From positions 19,165-83,164 of the forward strand of contig NZ_FOVI01000013.1 of NCBI RefSeq assembly GCF_900115115.1: DNA of 64,000 nt. The letters run 5' to 3'. The notes beneath the pieces were generated by a model. It was not told the DNA's origin. It did not search any database and worked only from the letters and a program-made list of their open reading frames with translations. This document shows positions 43,155 to 52,320 of the stretch, piece by piece. Position 1 is the first letter of the stretch. Each line of letters starts with the position of its first letter. The stretch comes from Paenimyroides ummariense (GTDB taxonomy: Bacteria > Bacteroidota > Bacteroidia > Flavobacteriales > Flavobacteriaceae). Both the position numbers and the translations under genes were made by a program.

Positions 43155-45716
43155 TTAAATAGTTTTAGTTACCTTCTGTATTTCCTCCAACATCCCAACC
43201 AACTTCCCTTTCTCATTACTCTCATTAGTTCCGAACCGTAAAATAGGGAAGTGGTACTTATTAAGTATTTCATCCTTCATTCTATCCCGTTTACTTTGAG
43301 TACTCCCTTCTTTATGAAATTCAAAACCGTCCACTTCAATACCCAATACCGGGACTTTCCCAAGCTTGTTGTAAATAATAAAGTCTAAATGTGTCAATGG
43401 GTTCTTGGCGTATTTAATTTCTGGTTCAGTAAGTTTGCTAAAATCTCTGATCAGGTTGCGAATAGGGAAGTGCATCAGCACATCATACTTCAAGTACGGT
43501 TCCGTATTTAATACCTCTTTAATCAATCCATACATCAGGTTCTCACTGTCGTATTCCGACACTTTACCCGATTTCTTAATGCTTTTAGCCCGCTGCTTCT
43601 CATAACCTTTGTACAGTAAATCAAAGACCGAGTTTACTTCACTTTCAATAACCGAGAAGTTGTTGTATTCTATATACTGTATCAGATCGGCAATGTTTCC
43701 GTCGTTTCCGCTTTCGTTTCCGTTAACTACTAAAATCAGCTGTTCCTGTGCACGTGATACCGCAACGTTCAATCTGTTGGGGTTGTCAGTAAATTCCGAA
43801 ATTTCATTGTCAACGGTCGATAGTATAATCACCTCGTTCTCCCTGCCTTGAAACTTGTCAACCGTATCTGCTTTTACGGTACTTCCTCTAAAAGCATGTT
43901 GCAGGGCATTCGTCTGGTTGCGGTAGGGTGTAACAATTCCCAAATCAGTATCGGTAAGCTGTTCTTTTTCTATGATTTCGTCCCTTATAACATCTATTTG
44001 TCGTTGGTTTATCAGCTGTCGTGCATGGTTACCAGCTGTGGTTTTATATACCATAAGCGGTTGTCGGTTATTGGTATATTCAGATAGTGTAATCAGCTGG
44101 TTATCGTAAAATTTCTGATTGCAAAATTCAATAATCTTAGGGTGGCAGCGGTAGTGTTCCCTTAACAACGTTTTGGGTATCTCAGGAAACAATTCCAGTA
44201 AAGCCGATAACAGGCTGTTACTTGAATAACGGTAAGCTTCCTTCAGTTTGTAGGTGCTAAAGATAACGTCTGTTCTAAATTTCAAATCATCGGTAACTAC
44301 ATTGGGCAGCTGTTTTATATCGCCTACAATTACTGCACGTTTAGCACATGATAATGCCAGAGCTCCCGTTGCCAGATCAACCTGCGATGCTTCGTCTATA
44401 ATGACATAATCATAAAGGATTTCTTTATCGAGACACCGTTTTAACGAGTAGGTGGTACTCATGATTACCGGATAATCCGTAATAAATTGGTTCGATCTAT
44501 AATAAAGATCGGGTAGGGAGTAAGTCTCTCGTTTTTTATTGAAAAAGTTCTCGTACAGTGATGCCTTAAATAGCTTCATCGTTGCATCGGTATACTCTTT
44601 CATTTTTGTGTCGAATGAAAAATGTTCTAATGATGCTTCTAACGATGCAATACTTTTTTCCAGTTCCGATATTTTAGCAGGATAATACTTCAATTGCAAA
44701 CTCAAAATCATCTCGTCATAAGAATTCACATAAAACGATGAATCTTTGACGCCGTACTTTGTTCGGTAAATCAGTTTCTTTATAAAACCAATCGACTTTT
44801 GTTTTTCAACCAGTTTTTCAATCGATAGCCAAAACCGCAGTACACTGTGGGCTTTCAAGTTTCTTCTAAGACCTACTTCTTTTATAATTTCACTTTTGTA
44901 GCTGTCCTTAAAGTGGCGGTATTCTGTTTTTGTATTCTCAATTTCAAGTCGGTGTTGTGCCAGCCGGTTCTTTTTATCCAGATTTTCTGCAAGGGCAGTT
45001 ACAAGCTCTTCGGTTTTTAAACGCAGCTTTTCTTTTTCTTCACTACTTAGTTTAACGGTAGATAAGTCGGGTAATGCTTTTTGCGATTCTATAAAAGCTT
45101 GCTTGTTTTCATTACTCCCCAACACCGCAGCCATAAACTCCAAACCTGCTTTCTCTAGTTTTTCATAAACATTCTTAACGGCAGAATTGTTGCTCGATAC
45201 CACCGCTACGCTTTGTCCGTTCATAACGGCATTGGCTATAATGTTCAGTATGGTTTGTGTTTTACCTGTGCCGGGCGGACCTTCAATCACGCTTAAATTG
45301 TTGTTGAAAGCACTATCAACGGCTTTTAGCTGACTTAAATTAAATCCGAAAGGGAAGATAACATTTTGTGTGTTGTTGGTTCGTTTTTTAGACAAGCTAC
45401 CGTTTAAAAAATCCGATAGCACGCATTCTTTTGGAACGGTAGTTATACCCTCATAACTTTTTGCAAGGGTGTTCTGGCTTTCGTTACCAATTATCCCAGC
45501 AGTATCGGCAACGTTTTTCAAATAGTTAAATACATCAAAAGCATTTTTGTTACTAATACCGGTTTTTATAATTTGTGCCCTGTTTTTGCTGTAAGCAAAC
45601 TCTTTAGAACTTCCATTAAAAACAACAACCAGTTTATCGCCTTGCTCGTAGTATCGGGCTATGCGGTCTGTTTCGTCTTTGTTGTCTATGTAGATCAGTT
45701 CTCTTTTTATGGGCAT
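43155..45716 (-). CDS. SF1 helicase (Upf1/Dna2-like) fused to DUF2726-like nuclease
   Basis: 853 residues. Walker A is GPPGTGKT at 146-153, and an inserted coiled region (about 215-400) separates it from Walker B VIIDEASQVD (about 440). Motifs IV-VI follow: LLREHYRCHPKIIEFCN, TVDKFQGRENEVIILS and NRLNVAVSRAQEQLIL. The C-terminal 90 residues contain PLTHLDFIIYNKLGKVPVLG and IEVDGFEFHKEGSTQSKRDR, then YHFPILRFGT, a PD-(D/E)xK fold of DUF2726/DUF559 type. The combined unwinding and cutting activity, and the setting among hipBA, AbiEi and DUF262 genes, point to defence against foreign DNA or RNA. Confidence 0.82.
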   Translation of the reverse strand: MPIKRELIYIDNKDETDRIARYYEQGDKLVVVFNGSSKEFAYSKNRAQIIKTGISNKNAFDVFNYLKNVADTAGIIGNESQNTLAKSYEGITTVPKECVLSDFLNGSLSKKRTNNTQNVIFPFGFNLSQLKAVDSAFNNNLSVIEGPPGTGKTQTILNIIANAVMNGQSVAVVSSNNSAVKNVYEKLEKAGLEFMAAVLGSNENKQAFIESQKALPDLSTVKLSSEEKEKLRLKTEELVTALAENLDKKNRLAQHRLEIENTKTEYRHFKDSYKSEIIKEVGLRRNLKAHSVLRFWLSIEKLVEKQKSIGFIKKLIYRTKYGVKDSSFYVNSYDEMILSLQLKYYPAKISELEKSIASLEASLEHFSFDTKMKEYTDATMKLFKASLYENFFNKKRETYSLPDLYYRSNQFITDYPVIMSTTYSLKRCLDKEILYDYVIIDEASQVDLATGALALSCAKRAVIVGDIKQLPNVVTDDLKFRTDVIFSTYKLKEAYRYSSNSLLSALLELFPEIPKTLLREHYRCHPKIIEFCNQKFYDNQLITLSEYTNNRQPLMVYKTTAGNHARQLINQRQIDVIRDEIIEKEQLTDTDLGIVTPYRNQTNALQHAFRGSTVKADTVDKFQGRENEVIILSTVDNEISEFTDNPNRLNVAVSRAQEQLILVVNGNESGNDGNIADLIQYIEYNNFSVIESEVNSVFDLLYKGYEKQRAKSIKKSGKVSEYDSENLMYGLIKEVLNTEPYLKYDVLMHFPIRNLIRDFSKLTEPEIKYAKNPLTHLDFIIYNKLGKVPVLGIEVDGFEFHKEGSTQSKRDRMKDEILNKYHFPILRFGTNESNEKGKLVGMLEEIQKVTKTI

Positions 45717-46040
45717 GGTTTTTTAAAGAAATTTGATTTTTATTAAAAAAATTAAATAGCAATATAAAATAAAATTCGAGGATATAATTTTAGCATCATT
45801 TATTTACAGTTTTTTTAATTATGTCAAATTTACAAAAGACAATCTATTAAAAGAGTTTACTAATATTAAATTTAAAAAAAACTCAACTATATAACAACTA
45901 ATATTGATAAAGTAGATTTACAAATAATTAATTCATTAATTTACTATATTTACGACTTTTAGAAATTGAGATTTACCAAATTTTAAAAATTAAAATAAAT
46001 CGTTGAGCACTACACTCACTATCAATATTAAGACCACGTT
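45717..46040. other. Divergent promoter region
   Basis: 324 nt of very AT-rich DNA between the helicase-nuclease gene (minus) and the DUF262 operon (plus). A weak -7-like TATATTTA occurs near 45945. No repeat or operator was identified. Confidence 0.4.
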
Positions 46041-49000
46041 ATGACTAGTATTAAGGATGTTTTTGAAAATAAATTAAAAATTGATTCTAAAACGGTTTCA
46101 ATAGATTCGCTGTTCAACAATAAAGATAAATTAAAAAACACTAATTATAAACCTTTCTATCAAAGAAACTACGTATGGGATGATGAAAAAGCCACTTACT
46201 TTATTGAAAGTATTTTGTTAGGAACAGAAATTCCGCCTTTAATTTATTTTAGAAATATATCAAAAGTAGAAATTATTGACGGGAGGCAAAGGTATCAAAC
46301 AATTCTTAGATTTATCAACAATGATTTTAAGCTAAAAAGAAGTGGTTTGAAAAAACTTTCCAACAAAGATTTTATAGGGAAGAGTTTTGAATCTCTTGAT
46401 AAAAAATATACAGATTTAATATGGGAAACTAAACTTAGAGTCATTGAATTTAGCTTTAATACTAAGGATGGTATAACGGAGGTTATTGAGGATAGTGTAA
46501 AAAAAGAGATTTTTAAAAGATACAATTCGGGAATTACTCCATTAAAAACAAATGAAATAGACAAAGCAGAGTTTCTTTATGATGACTTAAATCAATACTT
46601 GAAAAATGAAATTATCAGCGATAAAAGAATTTTTGAAGTTTTACGTTATTTATTTCATTTTGAAAAGTTTAACGAAGAGGTCTTATTGAAAAAGATCAGA
46701 GAATTATTAGTAATAGATTATATTCCTATTAAGTATTACTCTGTAAAAAAAAGTAATGTTATAAATCAGTTCTACGAATATCTATACGACAATATTGAAA
46801 ATATAGATTTAGAAGATTTACGAAATGTTTTTATTACAAAAATTAATATACTTGAAAATATTTATAAAAACATTAAAAATCAAGAAGAATATAATAGATT
46901 GATTTCTGAATGTGTTTTTTGGGCATTGTCTATTTTTTACAAAGAAAATAACCACTTAAATATTCCTAAAAATGATATAGTTAAGATTTCAAATTATATT
47001 GATAGAAATATAGATAGTTATAAGATGGACAGAAGTTCATTCGCTATACATATAAAAAATCGCTATGAGAATATCTCCAAGATTTTCCATATGTTGTATG
47101 GAATTAATTTCAATGTTTATTTAAAAGACTCTATTGATTTCAATGATCAATTAAATAGTATAAATATTACTCAAGATAATACAGAAGTAATAAGCTTTGA
47201 AGATTTAAGAATAAATAAGCCTGAACCTTCCTCAATATCCATTGATGATATTATCAGGTCCATGAAAAGGCAGAAATTTATAATTAGACCACAATACCAA
47301 AGAAATGAGGTCATTGACAAGAAAAAAGCTTCATCTATTATTGAAAGTATATTATTAGGTATAAAAATACCTCCAATATTTGTTTACAAAAATGACGGTG
47401 TATCTGAAGTAATTGATGGTCAACAACGTCTTCTGACAATTTTAGGCTTTTTAGGTGAAGATTTTATCAATACTGAGAACGAGTTTGAATCAACAAAAAA
47501 AGACTATTACTCGTTAAATTTGAAAAATGGTATACTTTCAGGTCTAAATTCAAGTAAGTTTGACGATTTATCCGAAGAATATCAAGAAAAGATTAAAAAT
47601 TATGATCTATGGGTTGTTGAAATTGATTCTAAATATAATGAGAAATTTGATCCAGTTGACTTATTTATTAGATTGAATTATAAACCATATCCAATTAAAA
47701 TTGATTCATTTGAAATGTGGAATTCGTACATTTCAAGGGACCTAATTGATACTATCAAAGATGTGTATAACAATAATAAGGATTGGTTTTATTTCAGAAA
47801 AACTACTACTCGGATGGAAAACGAAAACATCCTTACTGCTCTGATTTATCTGCAGTATCAATTTACGAATTCAAATGATGCTTCTAAATCATATGAGGCA
47901 CTAGATTACTATAAGGTTGGGAATAAAATTAATTTTAGATTAAGGTCAAAGCCTGATTTAACAAGAGTATTAGAGCATGAGCCCAAGAGATTGGTATATA
48001 TGTCTAATATCTTTGAAGCAGTTTTTATTAAAAAATTAAAGTTATTAATAACTCATGTAGGACAAAAGAATTTAGCGCTGAGTTTAGATTATTTGTTATG
48101 TGTAGATAATGGAAGAAGAACTCAACAATCCCTTTACGCTTTATGGTATTTCGTCAATGAAATTAATATAACTAATGTGATTTCTAATGGAATAAACATA
48201 GTTACGGATATTAGAAGCCTGTTTAATCAAATGAATAATGTTAAAAGCACCGAAGAATTTAATGCCTCTGTAAAAGAATTTAAATTAAAACACAGTGTTC
48301 GAACAACTGAGGGCTTTATTCGGAAGATAAAATTAGAGAGTATACTTAACATTAATAAGGGTATTGATAAAGACTTAATATTTCCTATTTTAAAAACAGA
48401 AAAAGGTACAGAATTTTTAAAAGATTGTAAAAGTTTTGAAAATATTATTAAGATTGAAAAAAGTAAAATATTAGGAGAAGATGAAGATCTAAAAGGATTG
48501 AAAAAAATATTTGAAGTGGAAAAAATTGCTTTAAATCACTTAAAATCTCTAGAAAATTATGATTTATTCTGGGATAAAGAAAATCGTTATATTAATGAAG
48601 ATTTTTTTATTTTAAGTTTTAAAAGAGGTGGTTTTTCTTACGAATATTTGTATTTGTTTTTATCATCGAAGGCGCTTTTTAATCTTAATGACTTCACAAA
48701 CAAGAAACTGAATAAGACACAACTTTCAGAAATTGAATTACCTATTTTAAGTGCTGATTATCAGATATTTTTCAAAAACTTTTATAAATTAATTATAAAT
48801 GAAAGTAATTCAAGTATAAAGACCTATTTCATCAATGTCATAAATAATATTGTTAAGTTCTTTTTGTTAAGTGAGACTTACGAAATTGAAAGTATTAACA
48901 TATTAAATATTTTAGATATATTAAATAGGGAGTTTGAAAATAATCGAAGCTCAGAGGATATATATATAAAGATTTCCAGTAATGATTCTCAAATTTCTAG

Positions 49001-49052
49001 TTTTATTCTTAGAATGAATTACCTTTTGACTAATGATGAAAAGAATAACTAA
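46041..49052 (+). CDS. Tandem DUF262 (GmrSD-like) protein with HsdS-like C-terminus
   Basis: 1003 residues. Two DUF262 (ParB-like) domains are visible. The first has KPFYQRNYVWDDEKATYFIE and IDGRQR at 79-84; the second has RPQYQRNEVIDKKKASSIIE and IDGQQR at 458-463. In GmrSD-type enzymes this domain binds and hydrolyses nucleotides, and a DUF1524 HNH domain cuts modified DNA. No HNH motif is visible here. The C-terminal part has YEYLYLFLSSKALFNLND and KLNKTQLSEIELPILSADY, which looks like a type I specificity-subunit recognition domain. Its stop overlaps the next gene by 20 nt. It is very AT-rich, suggesting transfer. Confidence 0.75.
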   Translation: MTSIKDVFENKLKIDSKTVSIDSLFNNKDKLKNTNYKPFYQRNYVWDDEKATYFIESILLGTEIPPLIYFRNISKVEIIDGRQRYQTILRFINNDFKLKRSGLKKLSNKDFIGKSFESLDKKYTDLIWETKLRVIEFSFNTKDGITEVIEDSVKKEIFKRYNSGITPLKTNEIDKAEFLYDDLNQYLKNEIISDKRIFEVLRYLFHFEKFNEEVLLKKIRELLVIDYIPIKYYSVKKSNVINQFYEYLYDNIENIDLEDLRNVFITKINILENIYKNIKNQEEYNRLISECVFWALSIFYKENNHLNIPKNDIVKISNYIDRNIDSYKMDRSSFAIHIKNRYENISKIFHMLYGINFNVYLKDSIDFNDQLNSINITQDNTEVISFEDLRINKPEPSSISIDDIIRSMKRQKFIIRPQYQRNEVIDKKKASSIIESILLGIKIPPIFVYKNDGVSEVIDGQQRLLTILGFLGEDFINTENEFESTKKDYYSLNLKNGILSGLNSSKFDDLSEEYQEKIKNYDLWVVEIDSKYNEKFDPVDLFIRLNYKPYPIKIDSFEMWNSYISRDLIDTIKDVYNNNKDWFYFRKTTTRMENENILTALIYLQYQFTNSNDASKSYEALDYYKVGNKINFRLRSKPDLTRVLEHEPKRLVYMSNIFEAVFIKKLKLLITHVGQKNLALSLDYLLCVDNGRRTQQSLYALWYFVNEINITNVISNGINIVTDIRSLFNQMNNVKSTEEFNASVKEFKLKHSVRTTEGFIRKIKLESILNINKGIDKDLIFPILKTEKGTEFLKDCKSFENIIKIEKSKILGEDEDLKGLKKIFEVEKIALNHLKSLENYDLFWDKENRYINEDFFILSFKRGGFSYEYLYLFLSSKALFNLNDFTNKKLNKTQLSEIELPILSADYQIFFKNFYKLIINESNSSIKTYFINVINNIVKFFLLSETYEIESINILNILDILNREFENNRSSEDIYIKISSNDSQISSFILRMNYLLTNDEKNN

Positions 49053-50895
49053 AATACAAATAGAAAACTGTCGAGCATACCATAATCAATATTTTATAGA
49101 ACTTTCTAAAGGAGAAAATTTATTGATATATGGAGAGAATGGATCTGGAAAATCATCTTTATTTAAATCATTTCATTATTTTTTTAAAAATTCTATTAAA
49201 ACAGAAAAATTTGAAAAAAACTTATTTAATAAAGCAAATGATGGAAAAATAGAATTAACTTTTTCCAATCTTGATACTCAAAGTAGACAAATTTTAAATT
49301 CCGATGTGTACAAGTTCTCTAATATTGGTTCCAATAATAACGTTTCGTTTATAAAGGAATCTTCGTTGCTTAATGGGTTTCTTGATTATACAGATTTATT
49401 AAAGATTTATCTTAAGTCAGAGCCAAATCCGAACTTGTTTGATTTAATAATAGGAAATTTATTAAAAGACTTTATTCCTGTCCAGATAGGTGTGTCTTCA
49501 AGTATAGGAGATCAACATAGATTCCTTATAAAGAATCTTATTACTGATGCACGAACAAGGAACAGCCGATGTCATAAATTAGGTAAAAGTAAAATAGCTG
49601 AGTTTGATGGAAATCTAAGAGTTGTTTTAAATTCTATTTTTGTTTTAGTAAATAGATATTTAAAAGATTTTTTTAATCTAAAGGATATCTCCGTTGATTA
49701 TACTCTAAAGCCAATAGTATTCAATTATCCAAATACTTATAAATCAAGTTGGTTTCTTGAAACTGATTTGAGACTGAAAGTTTTAAAAAATGGTCAGGAA
49801 TTAGGTAATGAATATAAAGATTACTTAAATGAAGCAAGACTTTCTTCTTTTGCAGTTTGCCTCTATTTAGCATCTTTAAAATTGTTTCCAACGCAAATAG
49901 CGTATAAGTTAATTTATTTAGATGATATTTTTATTGGTTTAGATACTTCCAACAGAATTCCTATAATAAATATCTTAAGCAAAGATTTTAATGATTATCA
50001 AATTTTCATATCAACATATGATAAGAATTTTTTTGAAGTATGTAATCATATTTTATCTAAAGGAAAAAAAGATAGTCAATGGAAAGCCATTGAAATATAC
50101 GTTGGAGATTTTCAGGTAGATGATTTAAATATTATCGACATACCTGTTGTAATATCAAATAAAAATGATTTATCTAAAGCGAGGTTTCACTTATATAACA
50201 ATGAGAGACCTGATTATCCAGCATCTGCCAATTACTTTCGAAAATATTTAGAAAATAAATTAACTGAAATTTTTCCACTAGAGATTTTCAGAGATTGCAA
50301 TTTTGAACTTATTGATTCGTACAAATTGTCTAAAATATTTTCTCTTTGTCGTGATTTTCTTGAAAACTTGGATTTAGATATAATTGAATTTGAAGAGCTA
50401 AACTCTTATTTGTTTATACTTTTGCATCCTTTATCTCATTATAACACCTCCATCCATACTTACAAGAGGGATTTAAAGGAAATTGACAATAAAATAAAGT
50501 GTCTTTTTGAAGATAATACTAAGCTAGCATTTTTAAAAGATATAAAGTATTGTGCAATTAATACAACAGTTCAAGTGGAATTTTACATAAATCAATATAA
50601 TGTTTGGTATTTCGAATTTTACATCAAAAAACCATTATATTATAATCTTTTGAATAGAAAGTTTTCAAAGGGTGAAGTGATCTGTACTAAATATTACGGT
50701 ATTAAGAATAAGGCTGATCAACCTGAAAAAAAATTAAATATAAGTAACTCCAAAATACGGTACAATTCAATAGAAGAATCTTATGATAAAATAACAAGTG
50801 AAAGAATAGCTCAAAAATATCGATTCTTTCAAAGACCTTCCTGTATTTTTAATAAAGTTAGAATTTTTGATGGTGCGACTTGGTTAAACTTGTAA
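49033..50895 (+). CDS. AAA ATPase (RecF/OLD-like), partner of the DUF262 protein
   Basis: 620 residues. The first strand KIQIENCRAYHNQYFIEL and Walker A GENGSGKSS (34-42) are those of RecF/SMC-type ATPases. AYKLIYLDDIFIGLDTSNRI near 296 is Walker B with a D-loop. There is no long coiled coil and no visible Toprim domain. The C-terminal 240 residues (FRDCNFELIDSYKLSKIF; FYINQYNVWYFEFYIKK) are unrecognised. The start lies within the 3' end of the DUF262 gene, so the two are translationally coupled. ATPase plus nuclease pairs of this kind occur in Septu-, Gabija- and Thoeris-type defence loci. Confidence 0.75.
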   Translation: MMKRITKIQIENCRAYHNQYFIELSKGENLLIYGENGSGKSSLFKSFHYFFKNSIKTEKFEKNLFNKANDGKIELTFSNLDTQSRQILNSDVYKFSNIGSNNNVSFIKESSLLNGFLDYTDLLKIYLKSEPNPNLFDLIIGNLLKDFIPVQIGVSSSIGDQHRFLIKNLITDARTRNSRCHKLGKSKIAEFDGNLRVVLNSIFVLVNRYLKDFFNLKDISVDYTLKPIVFNYPNTYKSSWFLETDLRLKVLKNGQELGNEYKDYLNEARLSSFAVCLYLASLKLFPTQIAYKLIYLDDIFIGLDTSNRIPIINILSKDFNDYQIFISTYDKNFFEVCNHILSKGKKDSQWKAIEIYVGDFQVDDLNIIDIPVVISNKNDLSKARFHLYNNERPDYPASANYFRKYLENKLTEIFPLEIFRDCNFELIDSYKLSKIFSLCRDFLENLDLDIIEFEELNSYLFILLHPLSHYNTSIHTYKRDLKEIDNKIKCLFEDNTKLAFLKDIKYCAINTTVQVEFYINQYNVWYFEFYIKKPLYYNLLNRKFSKGEVICTKYYGIKNKADQPEKKLNISNSKIRYNSIEESYDKITSERIAQKYRFFQRPSCIFNKVRIFDGATWLNL

Positions 50896-51042
50896 ATAGA
50901 AAAGCCGTACTGAAAATATACTAAGAGCCCCTTTACCAGTGGAAACGTAATCGATAAAGCACAGAATAACGTTCTTGTACCTAAGATTCTTCTTAATTTT
51001 TTATATTAGTGCTTATAGCTGATGTATAAAAAATATTTTAAA

Positions 51043-51075
51043 AAAAAACCAAGCATAGAATATGCTTGGTTTTTT
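51043..51075. terminator. Bidirectional terminator
   Basis: AAAAAACCAAGCAT - AGAAT - ATGCTTGGTTTTTT, a perfect 14-bp stem with A and T runs on both sides. It separates the convergent ATPase and HTH genes. Confidence 0.9.
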
Positions 51076-51099
51076 AATACTAGTAGTAAATTCAAGAAT

Positions 51100-51525
51100 T
51101 TATTTTTTCGATCTTCTTCTGTTATTATATTCTTTTATTTCATCACTCGTTAGAATTCTTTTTCCTTTTATTTTATAGTTTTTTATAACAATATCATTCT
51201 CGTCGAATTCAACTTTATCATTATTTCTTGTTAATTCCAATCTAACTTCAATTAAGTCATTTTTTAAAACTTCGACTGGCAATAAGTCACTGTAAGATTT
51301 TAATTTTAAAGCATTGGCAATTAAATTTAAGTTTCTAACATTATATTTACTGTTTGAACTGAAGTTTTCAACTTTACCAACATAACCTTCAGCATATTCC
51401 ATTCTCAATGATAGTTCAACCTGTGAAACGTACGGTGTGGCTCTACCTCTTAGCTCTCTTACTTTATCTATTAAGTAAAGTTCTAATTCTGAAATTATTA
51501 TAACAACTTCTTTTTTAATTGACAT
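51100..51525 (-). CDS. XRE-like DNA-binding protein, 141 aa
   Basis: The ATG at 51525 (MSIKKEVVIIISELELYLID) is preferred over an upstream start in the same frame. The helix-turn-helix is YVSQVELSLRMEYAEGYVGK, followed by NLNLIANALKLKSYSDLLP. The C-terminal tail is charged (TSDEIKEYNNRRRSKK). This arrangement is common in flavobacterial XRE regulators of restriction or defence genes. It faces the DUF262-ATPase operon across a terminator and may regulate it or be an independent antitoxin-like gene. Confidence 0.7.
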   Translation of the reverse strand: MSIKKEVVIIISELELYLIDKVRELRGRATPYVSQVELSLRMEYAEGYVGKVENFSSNSKYNVRNLNLIANALKLKSYSDLLPVEVLKNDLIEVRLELTRNNDKVEFDENDIVIKNYKIKGKRILTSDEIKEYNNRRRSKK

Positions 51526-52320
51526 TTTTAATGGCAAGAAAGTAAATATATAATATAAATTCACATCCATATTTGGATGTACTAATTATTGTATGTATAT
51601 TTGTGGAAGAAGATACAATATTTTGTAAATTCGCAATACTTTATATAAAAAAATATTAAGCTATTGCTTAGAATCTCGAACAGAAAACTGCCAATTTTCA
51701 AAGGAAGCGAGGTGATAAGTAGATTAGTTCATGACCTAGGCATGGACTTAACTTATCCGTTTCCTGGTATGGCAGTACCTCTGTTCGGATATTGTTGGGT
51801 TTCATGCCTTTTTATATGCTTTTTACTCAACCATTTGCCGGTTATGGTGCTGTGTACAGGCACTAATATTTATTAAAATTATCATTTGTGATCATTTAAC
51901 CTTTAAATTAAAAATTCATACCTCGTTTTGCGTATTGGTATGTTATAGTGATAAAATTAAATCTTGACGTGAGCTTACTTATCATGAAATTGATTATAAC
52001 GCGATTCGCCGATTTTTTTAAAAATAAAAATCCTCAAAGCTAAAGAACCAATCATAATACACAAAAAGTTAGCATGTAGGTAGGGCAAAGCACATAACAA
52101 CTTCCAACCATAATAGATAAATATTAATATAGTTAGGTTAGTTTATATAGTAGTTAAAAACCGGAAGGGGTTATGTGTCTGTGCTTTTAATTATTCTTTT
52201 TGAGTGAAAAGAAAATGATTGGTTAATTATTAAAAAATCCCCCTGACGATCGTTTGGCAACAGTATCAGGGAGATGGATGTAGTAATTAAAACGGAATAA
52301 TTAACTAACAGTACAAAAGT
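51526..52320. other. Long leader region before susC
   Basis: About 800 nt. A 70-codon plus-strand frame at 51664-51876 (TTG start; MAVPLFGYCWVSCLFICFL) is not convincing. A hairpin CCCTGA (52241-52246) / TCAGGG (52266-52271) precedes susC and lies in its leader. No sigma/anti-sigma genes, usual for many susC loci, are found here. Confidence 0.4.

Noticed and set aside
51664..51876. 70-codon plus-strand frame starting with TTG
   Set aside because: No ATG, odd composition and no homology pattern; kept only as part of the susC leader region.
52127..52150. ATATAG pair before susC
   Set aside because: The spacing is 18 bp and the flanks do not match the repeat consensus.
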